The notes under the pieces were generated by a model. It worked only from the letters and a program-made list of their open reading frames with translations, was not told the DNA's origin and ran no database searches. From assembly GCA_013822695.1 (NCBI GenBank), contig PNKW01000019.1, positions 1-45,206 on the forward strand: DNA of 45,206 nt. The letters run 5' to 3'. This document shows, piece by piece, positions 12,408 to 21,369 of the stretch. A program made the position numbers and the translations under genes. The DNA comes from Erythrobacter sp. GTDB lineage: Bacteria > Pseudomonadota > Alphaproteobacteria > Sphingomonadales > Sphingomonadaceae. Position 1 is the stretch's first letter. Every line of letters starts with the position of its first letter.

Positions 12408-12887
12408 ATGCGCATCGCCATCGCCTCCGACCACGCTGCCGTGGAGCTGAAAGCCGACCTAGCCGAATGGCTCGTCGAAGAGGGCCACGAGGTCGCCGAC
12501 CTCGGCCCCGAACCCGGCACGAGCGTCGACTATCCCGATTACGGGTACCGCCTCGCCGAGATCATCGCGGAGGGCACGGTCGAATTCGGGATCGCGCTGT
12601 GCGGCTCTGGCATCGGCATCTCGATCAGCGTCAACCGTCACCCGCAGGTGCGCTGCGCGCTGGTCAGCGAGCCGCTTTCCGCGGCCCTCGCCCGCGAACA
12701 TAATGATGCCAATTGCATCGCAATGGGCGCGCGTCTCGTAGGGATCGAAATGGCGAAGTCCTGCGTTGCCACATTTCTCGACACCGAATTCGCCGATGCC
12801 GGCGATCCGGCCGGGCGCCACCAGCGCCGGGTCGGCAAGCTCGGCAAGCCGCCCTTTCAGCCCGATCACATCGAGACCCACCAATGA
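12408..12887 (+). CDS. rpiB: ribose-5-phosphate isomerase B
   Basis: A 159-residue RpiB/LacAB-family sugar-phosphate isomerase that interconverts ribose 5-phosphate and ribulose 5-phosphate. Family landmarks are the phosphate-binding ASDHAA start (Asp8, His9), the catalytic Cys65 in [13 protein letters not shown], and [11 protein letters not shown] followed by [14 protein letters not shown]. Its stop overlaps the glyA start (ATGA), and rpiB-glyA adjacency is common in alphaproteobacteria. This supports a linked role in pentose-phosphate and one-carbon metabolism. Confidence 0.95.
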   Translation: MRIAIASDHAAVELKADLAEWLVEEGHEVADLGPEPGTSVDYPDYGYRLAEIIAEGTVEFGIALCGSGIGISISVNRHPQVRCALVSEPLSAALAREHNDANCIAMGARLVGIEMAKSCVATFLDTEFADAGDPAGRHQRRVGKLGKPPFQPDHIETHQ

Positions 12888-14203
12888 GCACCGCCCCCCT
12901 CGACTTCGCCGCCCGCACCTCTCCGATGGACGGCTTCTGGCACAATGACTTGGCCCATGCCGATCCCGAGATCGCGGCCGCTACGGCCAAGGAACTCGCC
13001 CGCCAGCGCGACAAGATCGAGCTGATCGCGAGCGAGAACATCGCAAGCCGCGCCGTGCTCGAAGCGGCGGGTTCTGTGTTCACCAACAAATATGCCGAAG
13101 GCTATCCGGGCAAGCGCTATTACGGCGGCTGCGACTATGCCGACGTGGTCGAAACGCTGGCAATTGATCGCGCCAAGCAGTTGTTCGGGTGCAATTTCGC
13201 CAACGTCCAGCCCAACTCGGGCTCGCAGATGAACCAGGCGGTTTTCCTCGCCCTGCTCAATCCCGGCGACACCTTCATGGGGCTCGACCTCAATTCAGGC
13301 GGGCACCTGACGCACGGCTCGCCGGTCAACATGAGCGGCAAGTGGTTCAACGTGGTCTCCTACGGCGTGAGCCGCGCGACCGAGACTATCGACATGGAAG
13401 AAGTCGCGGCCAAGGCGCGGGAAAACAAGCCGAAGATCATCATCTGCGGCGGCACCGCCTATTCGCGGCTGTGGGACTTCCCCGCCTTCCGCGCCATCGC
13501 CGACGAAGTGGGCGCGGTGCTGCTGTGCGACATGAGCCACATCTCGGGCCTCGTCGCGGGCGGCGCGCACCCCTCGCCCTTCCCGCATTGCGACATCGTC
13601 ACCTCGACCACCCACAAGTCCCTGCGCGGGCCGCGCTCGGGCATCATTCTGTGGAACGACGACAAGTATACCAAGCCCTTGAACATGGCGGTGTTCCCCG
13701 GCCTTCAGGGCGGCCCGCTGATGCACATCGTCGCGGCCAAGGCCGTGGCCTTCAAGGAAGCGCTCGACCCGAGCTTCAGCGCCTACGCGCACCGGATCGT
13801 CGAGAACGCCCGCGCGCTGGCCGCGAGCCTTGAGGAAAATGGTCTGCGGATCGTCTCGGGCGGCACCGACAACCACTCGATGCTGGTCGACCTCACCGCG
13901 AAGGATGTCACCGGCAAGGACGCCGAGAAGGGCCTCGACCGCGCCTGGCTGACCTGCAACAAGAACGGCATCCCGTTCGACACCCGCTCGCCCTTCGTCA
14001 CCAGCGGCATCCGCCTCGGCACGCCCGCCGGCACCACCCGCGGCTTCGGCCCCGAAGAGTTCCGCACGGTCGGCAAGCTCATCGCCGAAGTGGTTGAGGG
14101 CCTTGCCAAAAATGGCCCCGAGGGTGACGCGCAGGTTGAAGAAAGCGTGCGCCAGCGGGTAGCCAAGCTGTGCGCCGCCTTCCCCGTCTATCCCGGAATG
14201 TAA
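12884..14203 (+). CDS. glyA: serine hydroxymethyltransferase
   Basis: A 439-residue PLP enzyme converting serine and tetrahydrofolate to glycine and 5,10-methylene-tetrahydrofolate, the main one-carbon source. The PLP lysine is Lys245 in [41 protein letters not shown] and the C-terminal [10 protein letters not shown] segment are all present. The ATG at 12884 overlaps the rpiB stop by four bases. An in-frame start further upstream (12713) would overlap rpiB extensively and was rejected. Confidence 0.97.
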   Translation: MSTAPLDFAARTSPMDGFWHNDLAHADPEIAAATAKELARQRDKIELIASENIASRAVLEAAGSVFTNKYAEGYPGKRYYGGCDYADVVETLAIDRAKQLFGCNFANVQPNSGSQMNQAVFLALLNPGDTFMGLDLNSGGHLTHGSPVNMSGKWFNVVSYGVSRATETIDMEEVAAKARENKPKIIICGGTAYSRLWDFPAFRAIADEVGAVLLCDMSHISGLVAGGAHPSPFPHCDIVTSTTHKSLRGPRSGIILWNDDKYTKPLNMAVFPGLQGGPLMHIVAAKAVAFKEALDPSFSAYAHRIVENARALAASLEENGLRIVSGGTDNHSMLVDLTAKDVTGKDAEKGLDRAWLTCNKNGIPFDTRSPFVTSGIRLGTPAGTTRGFGPEEFRTVGKLIAEVVEGLAKNGPEGDAQVEESVRQRVAKLCAAFPVYPGM

Positions 14204-14215
14204 GGAACAGCCGAC

Positions 14216-14431
14216 ATGAACGAACCGAACGGATCGCAGGACTGGGTCGAAGACGTGAAGGCCGAAGTCACCGGCATGGCCAAGGGGGGCGTCAACCACC
14301 CCTCGACCGCGCCGGTTCTGACCGGGGCCGCGATTGGCGCAGCGGCCGGGTGGCTGCTGCCCTTCGTGTCGCTGCCGGTCGGTCTGGCGGTGGGCGCTGG
14401 CATCGCGCTCTATCAGAGGGTCAAGAAGTAA
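14216..14431 (+). CDS. small membrane protein of unknown function
   Basis: A 71-residue protein between glyA and nrdR, with 12 bases before it and 8 after, so almost certainly in the same operon. The first 30 residues are polar. Two glycine/alanine-rich hydrophobic stretches follow (about 34-49, LTGAAIGAAAGWLLPF, and 51-65, SLPVGLAVGAGIALY), ending in a basic RVKK. The short hairpin-like membrane topology is clear; the function is not. Confidence 0.7.
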   Translation: MNEPNGSQDWVEDVKAEVTGMAKGGVNHPSTAPVLTGAAIGAAAGWLLPFVSLPVGLAVGAGIALYQRVKK

Positions 14432-14439
14432 CTCCCTGA

Positions 14440-14901
14440 ATGCGCTGCCCCTTCTGCGCCCATGACGATACCCAGGTAAAGGACAGCCGCCCGACCGAGG
14501 ACAATGCCTCGATCCGGCGCCGTCGCCAGTGCTCGTCCTGCGGGGCGCGCTTCACCACCTTTGAACGCGTGCAGCTGCGCGAGGTTGTGGTGGTCAAGTC
14601 GGGGGATCGGCGAGAGCCGTTCGAGCGGTCAAAGCTTGAACAATCGGTCGCGCTCGCCTGCCGCAAGCGGTCAATTGATCAGGAGCGGCTCGACCAGCTG
14701 ATCAGTGGCATCCAGCGCCAGGTCGAAACCTCGGGCGAGGCCGAGGTGCCCTCGTCGCATATCGGCGAGCTGGTGATGGAGGGACTGCGGCAGATCGACT
14801 CTGTCGCCTATATCCGTTTCGCGAGTGTCTACCGCGATTTCTCCGAGGCGCGCGACTTCGAGGAATTCGCCAGCACCGTGCAGCAAGCGGCGAAAGAATA
14901 A
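14440..14901 (+). CDS. nrdR: ribonucleotide reductase transcriptional repressor NrdR
   Basis: A 153-residue NrdR, which senses dATP/ATP through an ATP-cone and represses ribonucleotide reductase genes. The zinc ribbon is Cys3, Cys6, Cys31 and Cys34 (CPFC ... [12 protein letters not shown]). The ATP-cone follows from about residue 46 ([17 protein letters not shown]). The C-terminal [13 protein letters not shown] is characteristic. It lies in the glyA operon, as is usual. No ribonucleotide reductase gene is in the window. Confidence 0.97.
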   Translation: MRCPFCAHDDTQVKDSRPTEDNASIRRRRQCSSCGARFTTFERVQLREVVVVKSGDRREPFERSKLEQSVALACRKRSIDQERLDQLISGIQRQVETSGEAEVPSSHIGELVMEGLRQIDSVAYIRFASVYRDFSEARDFEEFASTVQQAAKE

Positions 14902-14908
14902 GAATAAC

Positions 14909-15655
14909 ATGGCCGATCTCAACAAGCCGGTGATCGTCCTTGTGCGCCCGCAATTGGGCGAGAATATCGGCAAGGCGGCGCGCGCGATGCTCAATTTCGG
15001 GCTGACCGAGATGCGGCTCGTTACCCCGCGCGACGGCTGGCCCAACCCCTCGGCAGGCCCCGCGGCTGCCGGGGCGGACATCGTGCTCGAACAGGCCAAG
15101 GTCTACGCCACCACCGCCGAGGCGGTCGCCGACTGCGCCCATGTCCACGCCACCACGGTGAGGAAGCGCGGCGTCACCAAGCCCGTGATCGGCGCGGACG
15201 AGGCAGGGCGGCAGGTCCACACCCTTCCCGGCCGCCATGCGATCATCTTCGGCCCCGAGCGTTCGGGGCTCGAGACCGAGGACGTGGCGCTCGCCCGCAA
15301 CATCCTGACCGTGCCGGTCAATCCTGAATTCGGCTCGCTGAATCTCGCCCAAGCCGTAATCCTCGTCGCCTATGAATGGGCGCGGACCGGGCGCGAGATC
15401 GCGGGCGCCGGTGAGGCTCTGGTGCAGCCGACGCTGGAGGACACCCTCCCCCCCGCCCCGCAGGAAGAGCTCGAAGGCATGATCGCGCATTTCGAGAAGC
15501 TTCTGGAAACGCGCAATTACTTCTTCCCGCACTCGCGCGCCGAGGCGACCCGCCGAACCTTGCGCGGATTGCTCACCAAGCCCGGGTGGAACCACCTCGA
15601 GGTGCGCACCTTGCGCGGCATCCTCAGCAGTCTCGAACGCCCGCCCGAGGACTGA
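14909..15655 (+). CDS. TrmJ-like tRNA/rRNA 2'-O-methyltransferase (SPOUT family)
   Basis: A 248-residue SPOUT-fold methyltransferase. SPOUT motifs are visible: VRPQLGENIGKAARAMLNFG near the start, IFGPERSGLETEDV, and the knot-forming VPVNPEFGSLNLAQAV. The arrangement and length match TrmJ, which in E. coli 2'-O-methylates position 32 of several tRNAs; the substrate here is inferred. The C-terminal helical segment is as expected. It starts 7 bases after nrdR. The ATG at 14909 was chosen over 14825, which lies inside nrdR. Confidence 0.88.
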   Translation: MADLNKPVIVLVRPQLGENIGKAARAMLNFGLTEMRLVTPRDGWPNPSAGPAAAGADIVLEQAKVYATTAEAVADCAHVHATTVRKRGVTKPVIGADEAGRQVHTLPGRHAIIFGPERSGLETEDVALARNILTVPVNPEFGSLNLAQAVILVAYEWARTGREIAGAGEALVQPTLEDTLPPAPQEELEGMIAHFEKLLETRNYFFPHSRAEATRRTLRGLLTKPGWNHLEVRTLRGILSSLERPPED

Positions 15656-15738
15656 AAACCGGTCACGCGTCCGTAGCAGAAATGCCGCAATATTTCGATA
15701 GGCGGGCAAATACGGCGCTAACGGGGCAAGCGGAACAG

Positions 15739-16668
15739 ATGCGGATTGTCGAACTGGTGGCCGCGCCCGAGCAGGCGCTGCCCCTACAGGTCTGGCCCGA
15801 CCATTCCCCTGCCCGGATGAGCCGCGACTTTCTGCTGTGGCGGCACCTGCGCGTCATCCGCGCGCGCGCCATGCGCCATGTCCACCTGCTCGCCGATCGC
15901 ATGCGCGGCCAAACCGAACCTCGCGCCGCACGTTCGGTCTACGGCGTCAGGATGCAGAGCAACTGGGCCGATCGCACCTTCGCCTATTGCCAATACGGCA
16001 CTTACGGCCCCTACCTGGCCGACCTTCTCGCCAGCATCGACCGCCCCTTCGCCTTCCTTGATGTCGGGGCGAACCAGGGCCTGTTCTCGCTGATCGCGGC
16101 GAAGAACCCCTTCTGCGAGCGGATCGTCGCCCTTGAACCCGTGCCCGAGACGCACCGGCTGCTGGCGGCCAATCTCGCGCTTGCGGGGCTCGGCGAGCGA
16201 GCGCGGGCGCTCAATGTCGGGCTGTCGGACAGGGCGGGCACGCACGCCATTACCATCAACCCGGTGCACAGCGGCCAGGCGAGCCTCGAAGCGCACATGG
16301 AAGGCCGCGCCGCCTGCCGCAGCATCACCATCGAGCTGGTCACCATGGCGGGGCTCGAAGCGCACTTGCCCGCGGACCTGCCGCTGTTCGTCAAGATCGA
16401 TGTCGAGGGGCATGAGCCGATCATCATCGAGGAGCTGCTCGCCTCGCGCCACGCCGGCAGGGTGATGGGCATCTTCTACGAGCACGACAACCGCTGGACC
16501 GACAACGCCACAATCTGCCGCGCGCTCTACCGCGCAGGCTTTGCCAAGCTGAAGCGCTACGGGCGGGGCAAGCATTTCGATGTTCTCGCCGGCCCCTCGC
16601 CCGAGCCGCTCGAGCGGATCCCGGCCTTCGAGCAGGGCATCGCCGAACCGCAGCGCCAGCGCGCCTGA
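15739..16668 (+). CDS. FkbM-family methyltransferase
   Basis: A protein of about 309 residues with an S-adenosylmethionine-binding core: FAFLDVGANQGLFSLIAAKN (motif I), IVALEPVPETHRLL (motif II), then VKIDVEGHEPIIIEELL, the family hallmark. FkbM enzymes O-methylate sugars, lipids or secondary metabolites; the acceptor cannot be predicted. The start is uncertain: ATG 15739 has a modest GCGGA site, and an earlier in-frame ATG is at 15682. It follows the TrmJ-like gene. There are no glycosyltransferase neighbours to hint at a polysaccharide target. Confidence 0.82.
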   Translation: MRIVELVAAPEQALPLQVWPDHSPARMSRDFLLWRHLRVIRARAMRHVHLLADRMRGQTEPRAARSVYGVRMQSNWADRTFAYCQYGTYGPYLADLLASIDRPFAFLDVGANQGLFSLIAAKNPFCERIVALEPVPETHRLLAANLALAGLGERARALNVGLSDRAGTHAITINPVHSGQASLEAHMEGRAACRSITIELVTMAGLEAHLPADLPLFVKIDVEGHEPIIIEELLASRHAGRVMGIFYEHDNRWTDNATICRALYRAGFAKLKRYGRGKHFDVLAGPSPEPLERIPAFEQGIAEPQRQRA

Positions 16669-16713
16669 GGCGCCTCGGCGCTTGACGCGCCCGGCATTCC
16701 TGCCCCGGCGGGC

Positions 16714-16741
16714 TTGACCGGCCCGCCAATCCTGCTATGCG
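16714..16741 (+). promoter_or_regulatory. putative promoter of rpsD
   Basis: A -35-like TTGACC (16714-16719) and a -10-like TATGCG (16736-16741) stand 16 bases apart, about 130 bases before the rpsD start. They lie in the 201-base spacer after the FkbM gene. The match is moderate and untested. Confidence 0.45.
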
Positions 16742-16827
16742 CGCGCCTTCGCAAATGGGCCCTGCACCCCGGTGAAGCAGGCGCCGCACCACGGATCATG
16801 CCATGGTGGAGCGATGCCGGGTTGGAT

Positions 16828-16846
16828 GCCCACCATTGGGGTGGGC
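16828..16846 (+). promoter_or_regulatory. leader hairpin upstream of rpsD
   Basis: GCCCACC (16828-16834) pairs perfectly with GGTGGGC (16840-16846) around an ATTGG loop, 23 bases before the rpsD ATG. It also lies inside a possible 19-codon upstream frame (16798-16857), which ends just before the AAGGA ribosome-binding site. Ribosomal protein S4 controls its own translation in several bacteria, so this may be its target; that is inference. Confidence 0.35.
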
Positions 16847-16869
16847 CAGCACATTGAAGGAAACGACTA

Positions 16870-17484
16870 ATGTCGAAGCGCAAGAGCGCCAAGCACAAGC
16901 TTGACCGCCGCATGGGCGAAAACATCTGGGGCCGCCCGAATTCCCCGGTGAACAAGCGTTCCTACGGTCCCGGCCAGCACGGCCAGCGCCGCAAGGGCAA
17001 GATGAGCGACTACGGCCTGCAGCTGCGCGCCAAGCAGAAGCTCAAGGGCTATTACGGCGACGTCACCGAAAAGCAGTTCAAGCGCAACTACCTCGAAGCC
17101 TCGCGCATGAAGGGCGACACCAGCCAGAACCTGATCGGTCTGCTCGAGCAGCGTCTCGACATGGTGGTCTACCGCGCCAAGTTCGCGCCGACCATCTTCG
17201 CCGCGCGCCAGATCGTCAGCCACGGCCACATCTATGTGAACGGCCAGAAGTGCAACATCGCCTCGCGCCGCGTCAACGTGGGCGACGTCGTCAGCCTTGG
17301 CAGCAAGGCCAAGGAAATGGCGCTGGTGATCGAAGCGCAGAGCCTCGCCGAGCGTGACATCCCCGACTACGTCATGCCTGACGGCACCGACAAGATCACC
17401 TTCACCCGCGTGCCCAAGCTTGACGAAGTGCCCTATCCGGTGACGATGGAACCGAACCTGGTGGTTGAGTTCTACTCGCGCTGA
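16870..17484 (+). CDS. rpsD: 30S ribosomal protein S4
   Basis: A 204-residue S4, one of the primary 16S rRNA-binding proteins that nucleates assembly of the small-subunit body. The N-terminal region has [17 protein letters not shown] spacing ([19 protein letters not shown]). The S4 RNA-binding domain contains [12 protein letters not shown] and [17 protein letters not shown]. It stands alone rather than in the alpha operon, as in other alphaproteobacteria. An AAGGAAACGACTA stretch precedes the ATG, and a strong terminator follows 27 bases after the stop. Confidence 0.98.
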   Translation: MSKRKSAKHKLDRRMGENIWGRPNSPVNKRSYGPGQHGQRRKGKMSDYGLQLRAKQKLKGYYGDVTEKQFKRNYLEASRMKGDTSQNLIGLLEQRLDMVVYRAKFAPTIFAARQIVSHGHIYVNGQKCNIASRRVNVGDVVSLGSKAKEMALVIEAQSLAERDIPDYVMPDGTDKITFTRVPKLDEVPYPVTMEPNLVVEFYSR

Positions 17485-17511
17485 TCGCTTTCGGGCATCG
17501 CAAGAAACACG

Positions 17512-17543
17512 AAAGGGCGGCCTTGCAGGGCCGCCCTTTTTCG
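17512..17543 (+). terminator. intrinsic terminator after rpsD
   Basis: AAAGGGCGGCC (17512-17522) pairs perfectly with GGCCGCCCTTT (17529-17539) around a six-base loop and runs into a five-T tract on the plus strand. It ends the rpsD transcript; because it also begins with A residues it could act in reverse for the minus-strand chorismate mutase gene. Confidence 0.9.
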
Positions 17544-17632
17544 TTGCTGTCTGGCTGCTACCGCTGGCGCGGGGACGATCATCGAGGGAGCGTGGTGCGG
17601 CCTCAGCCGCGCGTCTGCCGCCCCCTGCCGGA

Positions 17633-17947
17633 TCAGGTCCTGATCTTGTCCCACTCGCCGAATTCATAGGCGATCGAGCCTTCGACGAGCCGCTCCCAGA
17701 GATCGGCGACGACATCGCCGGGGATGCCATGCGCCTCGGCCTCCGCGACGGCGGCGGCGATCACGCTCGCCTTCCTCGCCTCGTCCCGCACCGCATCGCG
17801 GGTCGGCTTGATCCGGGCAGCGGCGCGCATGTAGCCGAAGCGCCTCGCCAGCAGCGCCACCAGTTCGCGATCGAGGGCGTCCACACCGGCACGCACGTGC
17901 AGCATGGTGGTGCAGTCTTCGGGGGAACGGACAGTCTGATCAGTCAT
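17633..17947 (-). CDS. chorismate mutase (AroQ class)
   Basis: A 104-residue, all-helical chorismate mutase that converts chorismate to prephenate for phenylalanine and tyrosine synthesis. The first helix HVRAGVDALDRELVALLARR, then AARIKPTRDAVRDEAR, supplies the basic active-site residues expected in the AroQ fold (Arg, Lys, Arg). The last helix is LWERLVEGSIAYE. There is no fused prephenate dehydratase or DAHP synthase domain, so it is a monofunctional enzyme. The ATG at 17947 gives MTDQTVRSPEDC; the frame extends upstream but through the terminator at 18.03 kb. Confidence 0.88.
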   Translation of the reverse strand: MTDQTVRSPEDCTTMLHVRAGVDALDRELVALLARRFGYMRAAARIKPTRDAVRDEARKASVIAAAVAEAEAHGIPGDVVADLWERLVEGSIAYEFGEWDKIRT

Positions 17948-18018
17948 CCGCGCCGTTTGGCGAAGGATTGCTGCCGTGTCGAGCCTTTGTCTCAGAGCCG
18001 ATCTGGCGCACCGCACAG

Positions 18019-18052
18019 CAAAAAGGGGCCGGTCACCAGGACCGGCCCCTCC
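18019..18052 (-). terminator. intrinsic terminator of the cysteine-rich operon
   Basis: An 11-bp perfect stem (AGGGGCCGGTC at 18025-18035 with GACCGGCCCCT at 18041-18051) is followed on the minus strand by five T residues. It lies 29 bases past the stop of the 43-residue gene and separates it from chorismate mutase. Confidence 0.88.
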
Positions 18053-18080
18053 TTTCTGATTAGATCGTGCGGTGCTGCGA

Positions 18081-18212
18081 TCAGCAGCACCCCAGACCGC
18101 AGCACACGCCCAGCGCGCAGCAGGCGTCAGCCACGGCGCCCGGACCGGCAGCCATGGCAGCCGAAGACGAGAGCAGGGCAACAACAGCGGAAATCTTGGC
18201 AATCAGCTTCAT
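18081..18212 (-). CDS. 43-residue exported cysteine-rich mini-protein
   Basis: A very short gene. The case for it is a GGAG site 7 bases before ATG 18212, a clear Sec-type signal peptide (Lys2, hydrophobic core to about residue 19, AMA cleavage-like end), a stop at 18081 and a dedicated terminator. The mature part would be about 22 residues ending in ACCALGVCCGLGCC: six cysteines in three pairs (CC-x4-CC-x3-CC). I do not recognise the family. Possible roles are metal binding, redox buffering or a secreted peptide; none is shown. It lies 34 bases downstream of another six-cysteine exported protein, so the two probably act together. Confidence 0.65.
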   Translation of the reverse strand: MKLIAKISAVVALLSSSAAMAAGPGAVADACCALGVCCGLGCC

Positions 18213-18246
18213 TACAATTCTCCAAATTCGTGTTCATTTTCAGATG

Positions 18247-18573
18247 TCAGGTCCGGGCCTCGGCGCGCGGCGGCGGGGTGGCTGGGGGCAGCTTGGCGGA
18301 ACGGTGGGGCGCTATCGCCTCGGCGGGATCGGGCGCGAAGCGGCGCGGCAGGGCCTCGGCGACGGCATCCGGCAGCACAGCACCCGCGCATCCCGTCTGG
18401 CACTGGGTGAAACCGGGGCAATCCTCGCAGCAATCATCCGGGCAGACCGGATCTTGCGGCGCATCGCTGACTGTTATCGCCACCGAAGCGTTGCCCGCGC
18501 TCACCGGGGTCGACAGCGGCGCGAGCACGCTGAGGCACAGGAGTGCAGACAGGAACAAACGCATGAGACGCAT
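18247..18573 (-). CDS. small exported protein with a six-cysteine cluster
   Basis: A 108-residue protein with a signal peptide ending near residue 26 (LSTPVSA-GNA). The mature part carries Cys44, 48, 49, 52, 58 and 62 within VCPDDCCEDCPGFTQCQTGC, followed by a proline-rich, disordered-looking C-terminus (KLPPATPPPRAEART). No family is recognised with certainty. The acidic, cysteine-dense patch suggests metal or disulfide chemistry in the periplasm. Start codons at 18573 and 18564 are both possible; 18573 is nearer an AAGGAGG stretch. It appears to head a two-gene operon with the 43-residue gene. Confidence 0.6.
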   Translation of the reverse strand: MRLMRLFLSALLCLSVLAPLSTPVSAGNASVAITVSDAPQDPVCPDDCCEDCPGFTQCQTGCAGAVLPDAVAEALPRRFAPDPAEAIAPHRSAKLPPATPPPRAEART

Positions 18574-18601
18574 GGACCGAGGTTCGCCTCCTTCGCCGCA
18601 A

Positions 18602-18630
18602 AAGTTACGCTGCCACAGCAACAAATGCAA
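18602..18630 (-). promoter_or_regulatory. putative promoter of the cysteine-rich operon
   Basis: On the minus strand a TTGCAT hexamer (18630-18625) and a TAACTT hexamer (18607-18602) are exactly 17 bases apart, in the 57-base gap between the tgt stop and the first cysteine-rich gene. The spacing fits a sigma-70 promoter; the -10 match is moderate. Confidence 0.45.
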
Positions 18631-19770
<1,140 letters not shown>

Positions 19771-19813
19771 CTAGCCTCCCTGCGCGGCGCTGTCACGTCT
19801 CGGCGCGGGCAAG

Positions 19814-19856
19814 CAAAAGGGGGCAGGGGAACGTGCCTCGTATCCCCTGCCCCCTC
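19814..19856 (-). terminator. intrinsic terminator after the beta-barrel protein gene
   Basis: A 13-bp perfect stem (AGGGGGCAGGGGA at 19818-19830 with its complement at 19843-19855), followed by TTTT on the minus strand. It lies 26 bases past the stop of the outer-membrane protein gene and should insulate it from tgt. Confidence 0.85.
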
Positions 19857-19880
19857 GTATCTCAGCCCAAAGGCTGCGGC

Positions 19881-20438
19881 TTAGAACTTGAAGCCGACGC
19901 CAACGGTGCCGCGCACCGTGTCGAACGACACGGTGTCAATGTTCGCGCGCAGCACGATCTTGCTCACCGGCACTTCGACGCCGACGCCGACGAGATAGTC
20001 ATCAACCGTGGTGCTGATGCCGAGGTCTTCGTCATCGAGATCGGGGACACCGACCAGTTCACCGGCGTCGATATCGATCCACTGGTAACCGCCACGGGCG
20101 TAGATCTTGCTGCCGCCCTTGGTCTTCAGGCCGAAGCGGGCCGACACGCCATAATCGGCATCGATCGGGCCCGAGCCGAAGCTGCCGTTGCCTTCCGCAC
20201 CGATGAAAAGGGTCTCACCGATCGGGAAGTCGACCGCGACGAAGCCGCCGTAGATTTCGCCGCTGTCGTCAATGTCGAAGCCTTCGAGGTCGGCATCACC
20301 GGTTTCCAGACCGAGATCGTGGAGGCCGACCTGCGCGCCAATGGTGACTTCCGGCTTGGCGGCACCCTGCGCCTGCGCGGCGGCGGGAAGAGCGATCGCG
20401 CCAAACGCTGCGATCGTCGCATATGCGATCTTTTTCAT
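19881..20438 (-). CDS. outer-membrane beta-barrel protein
   Basis: A 185-residue exported protein. A signal peptide ends at AAAQAQ-GAA (about residue 24). The rest alternates polar and hydrophobic residues in short strands separated by Asp/Gly-rich turns (GFDIDDSG, VPDLDDEDLG). The final residues GVGFKF end in Phe, the C-terminal signature recognised by the BAM complex. Size suggests an 8-stranded barrel of the OmpA/OmpW-like porin-family type; the ligand is unknown. It has its own putative promoter and terminator, so it is a single-gene unit. Confidence 0.85.
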   Translation of the reverse strand: MKKIAYATIAAFGAIALPAAAQAQGAAKPEVTIGAQVGLHDLGLETGDADLEGFDIDDSGEIYGGFVAVDFPIGETLFIGAEGNGSFGSGPIDADYGVSARFGLKTKGGSKIYARGGYQWIDIDAGELVGVPDLDDEDLGISTTVDDYLVGVGVEVPVSKIVLRANIDTVSFDTVRGTVGVGFKF

Positions 20439-20491
20439 CTGCTTTTTCCTTTGCTTGACCCTGCCGCAGAGGGTGCGGCGGGTCGCCGGTG

Positions 20492-20520
20492 CAGATAGGA
20501 AGCGTTCCGTTGCTGCGCAA
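20492..20520 (-). promoter_or_regulatory. putative promoter of the beta-barrel protein gene
   Basis: On the minus strand TTGCGC (20520-20515) and TATCTG (20497-20492) are separated by 17 bases, predicting a leader of about 45 bases before the ATG at 20438. Confidence 0.45.
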
Positions 20521-20551
20521 TGAACAAACAGTCAGGATTTCGTTCATGTCC

Positions 20552-20579
20552 GTTTGTCGGTGCATCATGACCGACAAAC
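20552..20579. repeat. perfect 10-bp inverted repeat between permease and porin genes
   Basis: GTTTGTCGGT (20552-20561) and ACCGACAAAC (20570-20579) face each other across eight bases, with weaker flanking complementarity (GTTCATGTCCG against CGGACGAAC). It lies 22 bases past the permease stop. There is no T-run, so it may be a protein-binding site or an mRNA 3' hairpin rather than an intrinsic terminator. Confidence 0.6.
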
Positions 20580-20601
20580 ACCGCTCGAAATCGGACGAAC
20601 A

Positions 20602-21369
20602 TCACTCGCGCAGGCGCCACCCGGTGCGGAAAATCACCGCGATGATCACCGTGCAAAGGCCAAGGAAGCCGAGCGTCAGCCCGAGCGAGACCGCAATCGG
20701 CACATCTGCAACACCATAGAAGGAAAAGCGCAGGCCGCTCACCAGAAAGGCGATCGGGTTGACCAGCGCGACCGCGTCCCACGGCGCGGGCAGGTCGCGA
20801 ATCGAATAAAAGGTCCCGCCGAGGAAGGTCAGCGGGGTGAGGATCAGCATCGGGATGATGCCCAGCTTCTCGAAGCTGTCGGCCCAGATCCCGAGGATGA
20901 AGCCGAACAGCGCAAAGCTGGATGCCACCAGCATGATATAGACCGCCGCAAGCAGCGGGTAAGCGATCTCGTAATCGACGAAAAGCCGCGCGGTGGCGAG
21001 AATGATGGCGGCGAGGATCAACCCCTTGGTCGCCGCCGCCCCAACGAAGCCGGCGAGCGTCTCGGCCACGCCCACGGGGGCCGAGAGCAGCTCATAGATC
21101 GTGCCGGTGAAGCGCGGCATGTAGATGCCGAAACTCGCATTGCTGGTGGTCTCGCCGAGCAAGGTCAGCATCAGCAGACCGGGGATGATGAAGGCGCCGT
21201 AAGGCACCCCGCCGACCGGCTCCATCCGCGCGCCGATCACCGATCCGAACACCACGAAGTAAAGCGAGGTGGTCAGCACCGGGGCGAGGATCGACTGGAA
21301 GGCGGTGCGAAAGGCGCGCGCCATCTCGCGCTGGTAGATCGCAAAGGCGCTGCGCGGGTTGAAGTGCAT
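20602..21369 (-). CDS. ABC-2 type transporter, permease subunit
   Basis: A 255-residue inner-membrane protein with about six hydrophobic helices. The ABC-2 permease signature is recognisable: LTPLTFLGGTFYSIRDLPAPW followed by VNPIAFLVSGLRF. It resembles the YadH/NodJ/DrrB group, which exports lipids, polysaccharides or drugs. The start at 21369 overlaps the ATPase stop (TGATG), so the two subunits are translationally coupled. The substrate is unknown. Confidence 0.9.
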   Translation of the reverse strand: MHFNPRSAFAIYQREMARAFRTAFQSILAPVLTTSLYFVVFGSVIGARMEPVGGVPYGAFIIPGLLMLTLLGETTSNASFGIYMPRFTGTIYELLSAPVGVAETLAGFVGAAATKGLILAAIILATARLFVDYEIAYPLLAAVYIMLVASSFALFGFILGIWADSFEKLGIIPMLILTPLTFLGGTFYSIRDLPAPWDAVALVNPIAFLVSGLRFSFYGVADVPIAVSLGLTLGFLGLCTVIIAVIFRTGWRLRE

